Below, one piece after another: positions 17,063-26,289 of a stretch of DNA of 54,666 nt. The notes under the pieces were generated by a model, which did no database searches, was not told the DNA's origin, and saw only the letters and a program-made list of their open reading frames with translations. The position numbers and the translations under genes are program-made. Within the stretch, counting starts at the first letter, position 1. Each line of letters starts with the position of its first letter. Source of the DNA: Xanthobacteraceae bacterium (GTDB lineage: Bacteria > Pseudomonadota > Alphaproteobacteria > Rhizobiales > Xanthobacteraceae); contig JAIESI010000379.1 of the NCBI GenBank assembly GCA_019746135.1, forward strand, positions 1 through 54,666, written 5' to 3'.

Positions 17063-17887
17063 ATGACGTACGTCGAAGCGGCCGCAGCTCCCCTCCGCAA
17101 AACCGGCCAGATCAAGCTCCACGGCAAGGAAGCCTTCGAAGGCATGCGCAAGGCCGGCCGGCTGGTCGCCGACTGCCTCGACATGCTCACCGCGCATGTG
17201 AAGCCCGGCGTGCCGACCGAGAAGATCGACCGGCTGGTGTCCGAGTTCGCGCAGGACCACAACGCGCTGCCGGCGACGCTGATGTATCGCGGCTACCGCA
17301 AGTCGACCTGCACCTCGATCAACCACGTGGTCTGCCACGGCATCCCGAACGAGAAGCCGATGAAGGACGGCGACATCGTCAACATCGACGTGACGCTGAT
17401 CCTCAACGGCTGGCACGGCGATTCAAGCCGCATGTATCAGGTCGGCGAGATCCCGCGGCGCGCCGAGCGGCTGATCGAGGTGACTTACGACGCGATGATG
17501 CGCGGCATCGCCGTGATTAAGCCTGGTGCCACCACCGGCGACATCGGCGCCGCGATCCAGAGCTTCGTCGAGGCGCAGCACATGAGCGTGGTGCGCGACT
17601 TCTGCGGCCACGGGCTCGGCAAGCTGTTCCACGACGAGCCGAACGTCGTCCACGTCGGACGGCCCGGCGAAGGCATCGTGCTGCGGCCCGGCATGTTCTT
17701 CACCGTCGAGCCGATGATCAATCTCGGCCGGCCGCACGTGAAGGTGCTGTCCGACGGCTGGACCGCGGTGACGCGCGACCGCTCGCTATCGGCGCAGTTC
17801 GAGCACACCATCGGCGTGACGACGAACGGGGTGGAAATCTTCACCACCTCGGCCAAGGGCTTCGACAAGCCGCCGTACCAAACCTGA
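17063..17887 (+). CDS. map: Methionine aminopeptidase, type I
   Basis: A 274-aa enzyme that removes the initiator methionine from nascent proteins. Metal ligands follow the type I pattern: D109 (NIDV), D120 (WHGDSS), H183 (CGHGLGK), E216 (FTVEPMI) and E247 (QFEHTI), with H92 (CHGIPN) in the substrate pocket. There is no type II insert and no N-terminal zinc finger. The ATG at 17063 gives a slightly longer start than E. coli Map. The 43-bp gap from the esterase stop suggests its own promoter or read-through. Confidence 0.95.
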   Translation: MTYVEAAAAPLRKTGQIKLHGKEAFEGMRKAGRLVADCLDMLTAHVKPGVPTEKIDRLVSEFAQDHNALPATLMYRGYRKSTCTSINHVVCHGIPNEKPMKDGDIVNIDVTLILNGWHGDSSRMYQVGEIPRRAERLIEVTYDAMMRGIAVIKPGATTGDIGAAIQSFVEAQHMSVVRDFCGHGLGKLFHDEPNVVHVGRPGEGIVLRPGMFFTVEPMINLGRPHVKVLSDGWTAVTRDRSLSAQFEHTIGVTTNGVEIFTTSAKGFDKPPYQT

Positions 17888-17928
17888 GCCGAGCGCGGGG
17901 TTCAGATTCATCTATTCGAACTGCTCTT

Positions 17929-18441
17929 CTAATCGAACAGCTTTGCTATGTCCGCCAGAGGCCGGAATAGCTTCATAGGTTGATCGGGCAACGACAAGAA
18001 GCCTTCCCGCTCGTAAAAGCGCCGCGCCGCTTCATCCTTCGCGTCCACCACAACGGCAAACGACGCGATTTCGCTACGGACCGCGCGGAACAGCGCATCC
18101 GCGAGAAGAAAGCGGCCATACCCTTTGCCGCGATGGCGGAGATCCACCACAAGCCGGCCGAGCAGCGTCGCGGGTATCAACGGATATCGTGGAAGGCGCC
18201 GCGCGATGTCGGTGGAAAGCTGCGTCAGTTGCAGCGACGTCGATGCGAGCGTGTAGAAGCCGCCAACGGAACCGCCGGGCAACACAAGGACGAATGGCGC
18301 CGCGATGCTCTTGCGGGCTTCCTGACCGACCTGAGCTTGAAAATATCGATCGAGCGCCTGCGCGCCACTGTGGAATGACCTGCGGTCGTGATGAGGCCCC
18401 AGCGGCTCGACCCGGAGCGGCGCGTCCAACGCTCGCGGCAC
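17929..18441 (-). CDS. GNAT-family toxin of a type II toxin-antitoxin pair (TacT-like)
   Basis: A 170-aa GNAT protein of the kind paired with DUF1778/RHH antitoxins; known members acetylate aminoacyl-tRNA and stop translation. The acetyl-CoA loop is LRHRGKGYGRFLL, preceded by GRLVVDL, and the C-terminal part reads ARRFYEREGFLSLPDQP. The GTG at 18441 lies three bases after the antitoxin stop, giving the usual antitoxin-toxin order and tight coupling. It ends 41 bp past the methionine aminopeptidase stop, convergent with it. The arrangement supports the assignment; acetylation target is inferred from the family. Confidence 0.87.
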   Translation of the reverse strand: MPRALDAPLRVEPLGPHHDRRSFHSGAQALDRYFQAQVGQEARKSIAAPFVLVLPGGSVGGFYTLASTSLQLTQLSTDIARRLPRYPLIPATLLGRLVVDLRHRGKGYGRFLLADALFRAVRSEIASFAVVVDAKDEAARRFYEREGFLSLPDQPMKLFRPLADIAKLFD

Positions 18442-18444
18442 CGG

Positions 18445-18747
18445 CTAAACGCCAGTGGCTTCGCGATATCGGCGAACCGTTTCGCGCAGGCGGTCGCTGA
18501 CCGGCTTGGGATGCAACAGCACGTCGACAAACGCGCGGCTGTCCCGAACCGATAGTTCGAGCTGCTGGTGTTGCTCGATCGCCCGCCGCGCCGCGTCCTG
18601 CACGCTGGTCAGGACAAAATCCGTCACGGTCCGGCCCTGCAGAGCCGCGGCGTGCTCGATCAAACCCTTCTGCTCTGCCGTGACGCGCGCTTCGAGACGC
18701 TGTGCCCGGGCACGGCCGCGGGCCGGTTTGGGTGCGGACTTCGTCAT
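18445..18747 (-). CDS. DUF1778 antitoxin (ribbon-helix-helix, TacA-like)
   Basis: A 100-aa protein with a DUF1778 core: RLEARVTAEQKGLIEHAAALQGRTV (shown in parts: RLEARVTAEQ, LIEHAAALQG) as the RHH DNA-binding unit, then TDFVLTSVQDAARRAIEQHQ. The tail with LLHPKPVSDRLRE would neutralise the toxin. The first 14 residues (TKSAPKPARGRARAQ) are basic and longer than usual. The ATG at 18747 is preferred over upstream starts because AAGGAGAAGTCCC is placed correctly. Such antitoxins repress their own operon. Confidence 0.88.
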   Translation of the reverse strand: MTKSAPKPARGRARAQRLEARVTAEQKGLIEHAAALQGRTVTDFVLTSVQDAARRAIEQHQQLELSVRDSRAFVDVLLHPKPVSDRLRETVRRYREATGV

Positions 18748-18782
18748 GGGACTTCTCCTTGGCGACATGTACGGCCAAGACC

Positions 18783-18801
18783 CGGCCACCTCAAGTGGCC
18801 G
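18783..18801. promoter_or_regulatory. Palindrome upstream of the antitoxin: candidate autoregulatory operator
   Basis: CGGCCACCTCAAGTGGCCG, perfect seven-base arms about 36 bp before the antitoxin start, in the 136-bp space shared with divergent radC. RHH antitoxins bind such sites. It could instead form a leader hairpin. A second CATG-rich cluster (CATGTTCATGTTACG) lies at 18839-18853. Confidence 0.5.
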
Positions 18802-18883
18802 TCGTTGTGAAATTCTGCCCGGTTTGACATGCTCAAAAATCATGTTCATGTTACGTTCCAATCGTCAAGAAGCGTGACTGGCG

Positions 18884-19663
18884 ATGCGGCGGCTCACTGA
18901 TCCTGACGAACAGCACCTGTTGTGGGCGCGGGACGCCCAGGTGGCGCACGCCGACAGAAGTCCCGCAAAGGTTATCCGTCCCGACGATCAGCCGCCGCAC
19001 TACGTGGGCCATCGCGAGCGGCTCCGGACGCGCTTCCGCAACGCCGGCGCCGATGCGGTCAGCGACTACGAGCTTCTCGAGCTGGTTCTGTTCCGGACGA
19101 TCCCGCAGCGGGACGTCAAGCCTCTCGCCAAAGAGCTGATCGCCAAATTCGGCTCGTTCGCCGAAGTGCTGGCCGCGCCGCGGCCGCGGCTGGAGGAGGT
19201 CAAAGGCATCAAGGAGGCGACCAGCACCGACCTGAAAATCCTTCATGCCGTGGCCGGACGCATCACGCGCGGCGAAGCGCGGAAGCGGCCGGTGCTGTCG
19301 TCGTGGTCGGCGGTGATCGAGCATTGCCGCACCACCATGGCGTTCGAGAACAAGGAGCAGTTCAGGATCATCTTTCTCGACAAGCGCAACCAGATCATCG
19401 CCGACGAGGTGCAGCAGACCGGCACGGTGGACCACACGCCGGTCTATCCGCGCGAGGTGGTGAAGCGCGCGCTGGAGCTTGCGGCGACCGCGATCATCCT
19501 GGTCCACAATCATCCGAGCGGCGATCCGACCCCGTCGCACGCGGACATTCAAATGACCCAGACGATCATCGACGTGGCGAAACCGCTCGGCATTGCCGTG
19601 CATGACCACATCATCGTCGGCAAGGACGGCCACGCGAGCCTGAAGGGGTTGAAGCTGATCTAG
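18884..19663 (+). CDS. radC: RadC family JAB/MPN-domain protein
   Basis: A 259-aa RadC protein. The N-terminal helix-hairpin-helix part ([40 protein letters not shown]) is followed by the JAB/MPN metalloprotease-like domain with [16 protein letters not shown] (H208, H210, D221) and an upstream glutamate in IIADEV. Zinc-ligand residues are intact, so a hydrolase-type active site is possible, although the cellular role of RadC is unsettled. It is divergent from the toxin-antitoxin pair. The N-terminal 30 residues are poorly conserved and a later start cannot be excluded. Confidence 0.92.
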   Translation: MRRLTDPDEQHLLWARDAQVAHADRSPAKVIRPDDQPPHYVGHRERLRTRFRNAGADAVSDYELLELVLFRTIPQRDVKPLAKELIAKFGSFAEVLAAPRPRLEEVKGIKEATSTDLKILHAVAGRITRGEARKRPVLSSWSAVIEHCRTTMAFENKEQFRIIFLDKRNQIIADEVQQTGTVDHTPVYPREVVKRALELAATAIILVHNHPSGDPTPSHADIQMTQTIIDVAKPLGIAVHDHIIVGKDGHASLKGLKLI

Positions 19664-19677
19664 AGTCTTGGTCCCAC

Positions 19678-19877
19678 ATGAGCGGAGCGGCATGCGGGCC
19701 AATTGCCGTTGTCGTGAATCCGAAAATCGCGCGGCTGGCGCTGGAGAAACAACACGCCGACGAGCTCGAATACGCGCAATTGCTCAAGGACAACGTGCCA
19801 TCCGCCCCAACCTACAGCGAACTGGACGGCGGAATGAATGAGGCTTTCTCGCACGGTTTCCGGACAGAGTGACGCTT
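19678..19877 (+). pseudogene. Fragment of an L,D-transpeptidase gene (C-terminal part)
   Basis: About 180 bp closely matching the gene at 28555-29721, region 29399-29581. The protein frame reads VVNPKIARLALEKQHADELEYAQLL and DNVPSAPTYSELDGGMNEAF (given in pieces), against VVNPKIAQRALEKQRADALEYA in the intact gene. One base is missing in GAGGCTTTC-TCGCAC relative to GAGGCTTTCCTCGCAC, shifting the frame at the end. The catalytic domain is absent. It starts about 30 bp after radC. The remaining bases to 20014 show no feature. Confidence 0.85.
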
Positions 19878-20014
19878 ATCTCAATACCGCGAAAGAGATG
19901 CGGATCGAGATGCAAGACAACCTGCTGGCGCCCGCCGCAAGGGCGATCGGCCTGCCGGCGCCCGCTGATCGGCTCGCGCGCGACAGGTGGTTCGGCTGGG
20001 CGTCGCAGCACCCC

Positions 20015-23000
20015 TCAGCCCAGGTTCAGCTTGAACCTCGCCTCCCGCGTTGCGCCGCTGCCGTGTGTCACGATCACGCGGATCTGCCACACCTTGGAGC
20101 TGGCAAGCTCGTTGGCCGGAATGTCGCCGAGCACTGAATTGGCTTCGCCCGATTTTTTCACGGCACCGACCGGCTTCCATGCCGTGGGCGTCTCGCCCGC
20201 CCCGATCTCAAGGCGCGCGGCCTTGAATGCATTCGCATCGGCGATGCCGCGCACGCGCACCGCCTGCGCGTTCCCCTTCTTGACGACCTCGACGCCGCTG
20301 ATACCGGCGAGCAGCAGATAGTCGCGCGGCGCCTTCAGCGCGGCGCGTGCATCGATCAGGCCATACCCTGTAAACTGGTCGACGCCCGGCGTGCCGACGT
20401 CGCGCGCCGTGCTCCTGATGATGCTCATCACCTGGCGGTCGGTCAGAGCCGGATCCCTGGCGATCAGGAGCGAAGCAAGCCCTGCCGCCAGCGGCGCCGA
20501 AAACGACGTGCCGCTGGCCCGGTAGTAGCGCTTGTCATCGCCGACGAAGGCGGTGCCCGGACTGTAATTCTTCTGCTCGACCAGCAACATGTCGGTGCGG
20601 CGGGCCCGCAGCGACAAGACGTCGACCCCGGGGGCCGCCACGCTGACCGCCGCGCCCCAGTTGGAGAAGCCGGCGCGGGCGTCGGCGGTGTCGGTCGAGG
20701 CCACGGTCAGCGCGCCGAATGCGCCCGCCGGACCGAACTGTGCGGTGTCGACGCCGAGGTTGCCGGCCGCCGTCACCACCAGGACACCGCGCTTGCGTGC
20801 CAGGTCGAAGGCCGCCTGCTCGAGCCGCGTCACGCCCTTGCCGCCGAGGCTCACGTTGATGACGCGGGCGCCATGCTTGACCGCATAGGCGACCGCCTCC
20901 GCGATCCGGCTGCTGCGCGTGCTGCCGTCGACGTCGACCACCTTGAGCGGCATGATGCGCGCCCAGGGATTGACGCCGGCGATGCCGATGCCGTTGTGCG
21001 GGCGGGCAGCGATCACGCCGGCGACGAACGTCCCGTGCCCGTGCAGGTCGCGCACATCGCCGTTGCGGTTGACGAAATTCCAGCCGCGGTAGTCGCCGAC
21101 ATAGCCGTTGCGGTCGTTGTCGCGGTTGCCGAAGGGAAGCTCGCGCGGATTGTGCCAGACCATGCCGGCAAGATCGGGATGCGAGAGGTCGATGCCGCTG
21201 TCGATGACCGCGACCACGACCCGGCCGCGCCGGCCGGCCGCGGCGAGCGGCGGCCAGTCGTCGCCATAGCCGATGCGCTTGAGCGCCCATTGATCATCGA
21301 ACGATTGCGCCCAGCTGCCGCGCGAGCGGAACAGCGGATCGCCGGTCGCCGGCTTCGGCTGCTGGACGGTGCGGAACTCGTCCCACCCGAAGAACCCGTC
21401 GCCCTCGATCGCCGGCAGGTCGGTATCGCCGACGCATGTGCCGGCCTCGGGCGCGCCGACCGGCGTAAAGATCGGGATGTCGGTCACGCAGACCTGCTGG
21501 CCATCGATCTCCAAACCGGGAACTGGCTGCGTCGAGGCGCTGCGGGGGTCGAAGCTGAAACGCTTTTCGAGGAGCGTTTGCGCCCGCTGCACCACCGCCG
21601 GCGTATCGAGCAAGCAGCTGTGGGTCACGGCGAACGGCTTTGGCATCAACGCCGACGGAGCACGTCCCGGTCCGCCGAAGGCGGTGACGACCGGCGTGCG
21701 GCAGGCCGCGGTGCTCACCGCGACATCGCCGAGGCCGGGCGCGTCCGGGACCGAGCTCTGCGGATCACCGTCGAAGGGCACAAAGATGGTCGTACCGCCG
21801 GGCGGGGGATTCCATTCGACCCTGTCCTCGGCAGGCTTCACGCAGGGCGGCGCGTCGCGGACGATGTTGCGCATCACCGCGTCGGTCATGACGGACAATC
21901 CGGCCCAGGCCTGCGCCGTGGCCGATGCCTCGGTGTAACCACCGATCAAACCCCGGGCCGTGCCGGCAGGTCCCGCGGTGCCGGCGGACGTGCTGCGCGA
22001 CAGATTCCTGAGCGTGGGGCAGTGATTGCGCGCGGCGGCGACGAGGTTCGGAACGCCATCGGCGCCTGCCACCGCGGCGAGAGCCGCACCTGCCGGTCCG
22101 CCGACGCTCGCGCCGTCGGCAACGAGGCCGCGCATCGCGACCGCGTTGGGGATCCAGGACTTCGCCTGATCGGCCGCGCCCTGCTGGAGCGCCGCACCGT
22201 TGGCCAGCACCTGTTGGAACGCCGGCCGGTCGCATTGGCCGGCCGCCTGCTGCGCCGCCTGCCGAACGTCGTCGAGGGCCCGACGGTGATTGCTCAGGTC
22301 GTCGGCGGTGGCGGAGCTGACGGCGGCGGCGGCCGGTCCGTCGAGCTGTCCCGACCCAAGGCTGCCGAGAATTGCGGGATCGATCACAAAGCCGCCTTCC
22401 TGCAGCAGCTTCGGGTCGATCGGCAACACGATGACCTTGGGCGGGATGGTCGCAGCCGGCCTGGTGCCTTGCAGCAGCGACGGATCGGCGACGATCGGCG
22501 CGTTCGCGCCGGGCGCAGAAATGACCGGCGGCCGGTCCAGCGCTTGCGGATCGATCGTGACGGGCTTGTCATTCTCCCCGGCGGTTGCGGCATTTGCCGG
22601 ACGGTCGACGGTGACCGTCATCTCTTGCCTGGGACCGCTGCCGATCGAATAGGTGAGCTTGACCGTTTGGGCGGCCTGCGCTGCGGCTGATGCCGGCTTG
22701 ACGACCTCGACCATCGGACCGCTGTTGGGCGTCGTCGCGGCGCTGCCGAGACTTTCGACCACAACACCGAGCTGGGACAAGCGAATGAACACCAGCGGAT
22801 CGAAGAAGCTGATGCCGAGGCGCCGGTTGCCGCCCGGTCCGACCTGCAACGCCTCCATCGCCTTGATTGCGTCGCCGATCCTGATGGCCAGACTGTGCAG
22901 CTGCGCGTCGATCGATTTCAGGTCCTGCAGCTGCTTGACGAGATTTGCGCGGAGCTGGTTGTAGCGCTGCGCGCTGGCGGCCCGGTACTCGGGGGTGGCC

Positions 23001-23050
23001 GCCTCCCAGCACGCGTCGAGATCCTTGATCAGCTCACCGAGCGCATTCAC
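20015..23050 (-). CDS. S8 family subtilisin-like peptidase with large N-terminal region
   Basis: A 1011-aa protein with the subtilase domain at about 605-905: D617 (VVAVIDSGIDLSHPDL), H672 (HGHGTFVAGVIA), oxyanion N764 (TAAGNLG) and S849 (ASGTSFSAPLAAGL). About 600 residues precede it, starting with a helical segment (LIKDLDACWEAA, RYNQLRANLVKQLQDL) and continuing with several cysteines and Pro/Ala-rich stretches not matching a family I recognise. About 105 residues follow it. There is no signal peptide of its own. Its GTG overlaps the stop of the upstream secreted protein (GTGA), so it is coupled to it, and the frame stays open further upstream. Confidence 0.87.
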   Translation of the reverse strand: MNALGELIKDLDACWEAATPEYRAASAQRYNQLRANLVKQLQDLKSIDAQLHSLAIRIGDAIKAMEALQVGPGGNRRLGISFFDPLVFIRLSQLGVVVESLGSAATTPNSGPMVEVVKPASAAAQAAQTVKLTYSIGSGPRQEMTVTVDRPANAATAGENDKPVTIDPQALDRPPVISAPGANAPIVADPSLLQGTRPAATIPPKVIVLPIDPKLLQEGGFVIDPAILGSLGSGQLDGPAAAAVSSATADDLSNHRRALDDVRQAAQQAAGQCDRPAFQQVLANGAALQQGAADQAKSWIPNAVAMRGLVADGASVGGPAGAALAAVAGADGVPNLVAAARNHCPTLRNLSRSTSAGTAGPAGTARGLIGGYTEASATAQAWAGLSVMTDAVMRNIVRDAPPCVKPAEDRVEWNPPPGGTTIFVPFDGDPQSSVPDAPGLGDVAVSTAACRTPVVTAFGGPGRAPSALMPKPFAVTHSCLLDTPAVVQRAQTLLEKRFSFDPRSASTQPVPGLEIDGQQVCVTDIPIFTPVGAPEAGTCVGDTDLPAIEGDGFFGWDEFRTVQQPKPATGDPLFRSRGSWAQSFDDQWALKRIGYGDDWPPLAAAGRRGRVVVAVIDSGIDLSHPDLAGMVWHNPRELPFGNRDNDRNGYVGDYRGWNFVNRNGDVRDLHGHGTFVAGVIAARPHNGIGIAGVNPWARIMPLKVVDVDGSTRSSRIAEAVAYAVKHGARVINVSLGGKGVTRLEQAAFDLARKRGVLVVTAAGNLGVDTAQFGPAGAFGALTVASTDTADARAGFSNWGAAVSVAAPGVDVLSLRARRTDMLLVEQKNYSPGTAFVGDDKRYYRASGTSFSAPLAAGLASLLIARDPALTDRQVMSIIRSTARDVGTPGVDQFTGYGLIDARAALKAPRDYLLLAGISGVEVVKKGNAQAVRVRGIADANAFKAARLEIGAGETPTAWKPVGAVKKSGEANSVLGDIPANELASSKVWQIRVIVTHGSGATREARFKLNLG

Positions 23051-25362
23051 ACCTCGTCGCCGATGAAGGTGTTGAATTTGCCGATGCCGGCCTGCTCGAT
23101 GGTTTGCACCAGCGACCGGAGCGCCTGCAGCGCGTCGCCGAACGCCTTCTGCATCCCGGCGATCTGCTCGCTCTTGCCGAGAATGAGCTTTTCCCATTCC
23201 CCGATCGCCTGAGCGCCCATCAAAAGGTCGGAATAGGACTGGAACGGACTGGTCAGGAAGTGGACCGCCGAGTCACGGATGAATCGCATGAAGCTGTGGT
23301 TCTTGTAGCGGCGGATCGCATCGAAGCGCTCCAGCACATATTCGATGCCGCCAGCCTGCTGGATGTAGGGCGTTGCGAACAGCACCGAGTTCTGAAGAGC
23401 CTGGCGCGCTTCCGCCTCCGCCGCGGCAGCCGTGACACCAGCGGTCGCAGGTGTGTCGCCGAGCAATTTGCCCGCCAGAGTGGCCGCGACGCCGCCGCCC
23501 ATCTTACCGAGCGCCTGCGGAGAGGTGTCCTTCGACAAGGCGAGGTCTTCCTTGAAGGCTTGGATTTTTTCGTTGGTCCGGGCAATGAAGGCCAACAGCT
23601 CCTCACGGGCGAGCTGGTCCGCAGTCACGCCGCGCAGCGCAGCGGTTTGCGTCGCGCCGAGCAGGCTTTCGATCCTGGCGACATCGCCGCCCGCCTCGTA
23701 CGCCGCTCTCAGAAGGCGAAGATCCGTCTCGCTGAACGTCTGGATGAAGCCGATGTAGCCATCGTCGGCCTGGTCGAAGGCGCGCGCGGCATTGCTGAGA
23801 AACTCATCGAAACTCGAGAAATTGCCCTTGATCGCCGTGACCAGTTGCTCGAGCTGCGGCGCCAGATTGCCCTTGGCGCCGCGACCGATCGCCGTATAGA
23901 GGTTCTGCAGCAGGGTGCTCGCCGCCGCAGGGATGTCGCCCGGAAGCCCACCGGGAATGAGGCCCATCCTCTTGAGCACCTCGCCGAGAATTCGCTCGTT
24001 GATCAGAGAGGACTTGAGAACGACCTCGTTGGCTCGCTCCATCTCGAGGATCAATTCCAGGACGAGACCGGGCACGTCGTCGCCCATGCCGGCGTTCCTG
24101 GCCGCGGCCATGACGCCTTTGTCTACCACCTCATCCAGCAGCTTCGCGCCGTCCGTGAAAATGACAGCCGCGTTGCCCTGAAACAGAACCTGGACGTTCT
24201 TGCCAGGGTCGATCAGTTCGGTCGGATCGATCTTCGGCGGCGGCCCCGGGAAGGTGCGCTGCCATTTCAGGAGACCCTTCGAGCCTCCAGGCGCGATCGT
24301 GGCCGCGGCACCTGGAGGAAGCGGCGGCGCGGCCCCCGGAGGGTTCACATTCTGAGTGGCAAAGCCCGGAGGCCGCGGCTGTCCGCCAGGCGCCGCGCCG
24401 CCCGCGTCTCCAGGCGGGCGTGTCGCGACAGCGTCCGGCGGGGTGCCCGGTGGACGCGTGCCGACGGCGTCCTGCGAACCGCCGGGCGGCCGAGGCCCGG
24501 CTGCGCCCTGCGCACCACCGCCGGAAGCGCCCGCTCCTGGCCGCGATGGTCCGACCGTCGCCGCGTCACCAGCCGTCCCGGCGCGACCGGCCTGCGCATC
24601 GACCCCTGCTACAACCGTTGTCGCATCGTCGGCGGCGCCCTGCAGCCCTTTGATCTTGACCTTGATGTAGGCTTTCTGGCCGGCCTTGGTCACGGCACCG
24701 GCGACTTGGACGTATCCGATGTAGTCATCGACGTCGCCCAGCTTTTGCCGCTGCAGCTCGTCCTGGGCAACCAGTGCATCGAGGCCCACGGCCGCGCCCT
24801 GCACCGACAGGAAGTTGGACTGGAAGGCGGTTATCGCGTTCTGGAACGCCTGCAGATACTCGTTCACGCCGCGCAACACGCCAAACTTCACCGGATCGTT
24901 CGGGTCGAACTTGTCGTCGACCGTGGCGATGCCGGCGAGCACATTGGCGATCCGGCTTTGCAGCGCGGCGAACTTCTGCTCGACGCCAAGAATGCAGTTG
25001 TCGGTAACGAGATTCTGCCGGCGGATGCGCGCGGCATTGTCGGCTGCGGCGGTCGCCGATGCCTGTCCCGACAGCCCCTGAAGAATGAGCATCCCGACGT
25101 CGTCTTCTTCGCAGGCGTCGGCCACGGAGGGAGCCGGCCGCGATGCAGTCGTGGCGGCCGCGGCCGGAGTCGTCGTGGTGGCGGCAGGCGTCGAAGGCGC
25201 GGCCGCAGGGGCAGCCGGCTTGCCAGTCCCGCCCTGCCCGATCGCGCGCGGCGCAACGATCGTCTCGGCGCCGGTCAGCGCAGCGCCCAATACAAGTGCA
25301 ATCGCGGTACGACCAAGAAGCCGCCGCCGATGGCGACCGGCGAATGAAATTCTCGTGCTCAT
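23047..25362 (-). CDS. Large secreted protein of unknown family, partner of the subtilase
   Basis: A 771-aa protein starting with a long signal peptide (basic FAGRHRRRLLGR, hydrophobic TAIALVLGAALTGA, then a polar Ala/Pro/Thr-rich stretch). Residues about 75-230 are mostly helical with few cysteines (DACEEDD, DNCILG). Residues about 250-355 are a Pro/Gly/Ala low-complexity linker with repeated RPPG units. The C-terminal 400 residues are helical again (LLDEVVDKG, LILEMERANEVVL, LQALRSLVQTIEQAG). No known domain is recognised. The ATG at 25362 has GGGGAGCGCAGC upstream. Overlap with the subtilase gene suggests a chaperone, inhibitor, substrate or export partner; that is inference. Confidence 0.75.
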   Translation of the reverse strand: MSTRISFAGRHRRRLLGRTAIALVLGAALTGAETIVAPRAIGQGGTGKPAAPAAAPSTPAATTTTPAAAATTASRPAPSVADACEEDDVGMLILQGLSGQASATAAADNAARIRRQNLVTDNCILGVEQKFAALQSRIANVLAGIATVDDKFDPNDPVKFGVLRGVNEYLQAFQNAITAFQSNFLSVQGAAVGLDALVAQDELQRQKLGDVDDYIGYVQVAGAVTKAGQKAYIKVKIKGLQGAADDATTVVAGVDAQAGRAGTAGDAATVGPSRPGAGASGGGAQGAAGPRPPGGSQDAVGTRPPGTPPDAVATRPPGDAGGAAPGGQPRPPGFATQNVNPPGAAPPLPPGAAATIAPGGSKGLLKWQRTFPGPPPKIDPTELIDPGKNVQVLFQGNAAVIFTDGAKLLDEVVDKGVMAAARNAGMGDDVPGLVLELILEMERANEVVLKSSLINERILGEVLKRMGLIPGGLPGDIPAAASTLLQNLYTAIGRGAKGNLAPQLEQLVTAIKGNFSSFDEFLSNAARAFDQADDGYIGFIQTFSETDLRLLRAAYEAGGDVARIESLLGATQTAALRGVTADQLAREELLAFIARTNEKIQAFKEDLALSKDTSPQALGKMGGGVAATLAGKLLGDTPATAGVTAAAAEAEARQALQNSVLFATPYIQQAGGIEYVLERFDAIRRYKNHSFMRFIRDSAVHFLTSPFQSYSDLLMGAQAIGEWEKLILGKSEQIAGMQKAFGDALQALRSLVQTIEQAGIGKFNTFIGDEV

Positions 25363-25441
25363 GCTGCGCTCCCCTGCCGGGCGCAATGCTGCCCGGCTTG
25401 CCCTGTCAGTCAGTGCAAAATGGAATTCCCAGCGGGACAAA

Positions 25442-25487
25442 TGCCGTCACGGGACAAAAAATGCCGTCACGGGGCAAGTGCCGTCAC
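25442..25487 (-). promoter_or_regulatory. Triple direct repeat upstream of the secreted protein gene
   Basis: On the gene's strand GTGACGGCA occurs three times (25479-25487, 25462-25470, 25442-25450), spaced 17 and 20 bp, two of them followed by TTTGTCCCG-like sequence. It lies 80-125 bp upstream of the start codon, a position suited to an activator or repressor array. The rest of the gap 25363-25615 shows nothing clear. Confidence 0.5.
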
Positions 25488-25615
25488 ACCCGGATACCGA
25501 GCTTATCGGCATTCGGTTTCACGTGGCTCGGATTTTTTTAAGTTGTTGCAGGCGCAATAAGCTGTTGCACGCGCAACCATGCGGTTGACCCAGCGCTTGT
25601 CTGCCGCGTCGATAT

Positions 25616-26248
25616 CTACGCCGGCAGCGCCACCGCCGCCGGCGCCGCCTTGCCGCGGATGTCGGAGCCCTTCTCGGCGATCACCATGGTGGCCGAGGAG
25701 GTGTTGGCCGACGGCATGCTCGGCATCACCGAGGCGTCGATCACGCGCAGGTTCTGCAGGCCGTGAACCTTGAGCTCGTCACTCACCACGCTCGACTTGT
25801 CGGTCGCGGGGGCCATCCGGCAGGTGCCGATCAGGTGCCAGACCGTGCCGCCGTACTGGCAAGCCCGATGCAGGATCTCGTCGTCCGTGCGTATGCCGCC
25901 GCCGGGAAACGTCCCGCGGTCGACGAATTGCGACAGCTGCGGCGTGCCGCGCAGCCGCCGCGCGCGCTTGATGCCGCCGACCAGCGCCCGCTGGTCGGTC
26001 TCGTGCGACAGGTGGTTCGGCTGGGTCGCTGGATCGACGAAGATGTCGGTCGCTTTCGCCCGCACGTAGGCGGTGCTCTCGGGCCGGTGCTGCCAAACAC
26101 CGCAGCTCATGCCCGGATAGTCGCCGAGCATGCCGATGAAGCCTTCCTTGTAGCTCGCCGGCGAAAACACCAGCTGGAGGTCGGCGCCACTGGTGTTCGG
26201 GTCGGATTTCCAGAAGCAATAGCAGAGCGAAGGGCTCACGCCGAGCAC
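25616..26248 (-). pseudogene. GMC oxidoreductase remnant (C-terminal domain only)
   Basis: About 210 codons covering the GMC_oxred_C domain: VFSPASYKEGF, WQHRPESTAYVRAKA, then YGGTVWHLIGTCRMAPATD, LRVIDASVMPSMPSANTSSA and TMVIAEKGSDI (pieces), which match the signature end of choline/alcohol dehydrogenase-type flavoproteins. The FAD-binding N-terminal two thirds (about 330 residues) are missing: the frame breaks off about 40 bp before the C13 peptidase gene on the other strand. It cannot bind FAD as it stands. The break marks a rearrangement junction near 26240-26290. Confidence 0.85.
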
Positions 26249-26289
26249 ACTCGCGCTGCTATGGTGGCGATCACGAAACGAGGTCCGTC

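Noticed and set aside
20873..22690. 605-codon open frame opposite the subtilase
   Set aside because: Antisense shadow of the region encoding the catalytic domain; no recognisable protein features.
23104..25347. 747-codon open frame on the plus strand opposite the secreted protein gene
   Set aside because: Arginine-rich, no family motif, and exactly antisense to a gene with signal peptide and ribosome-binding site. Long antisense frames are expected at this GC content.
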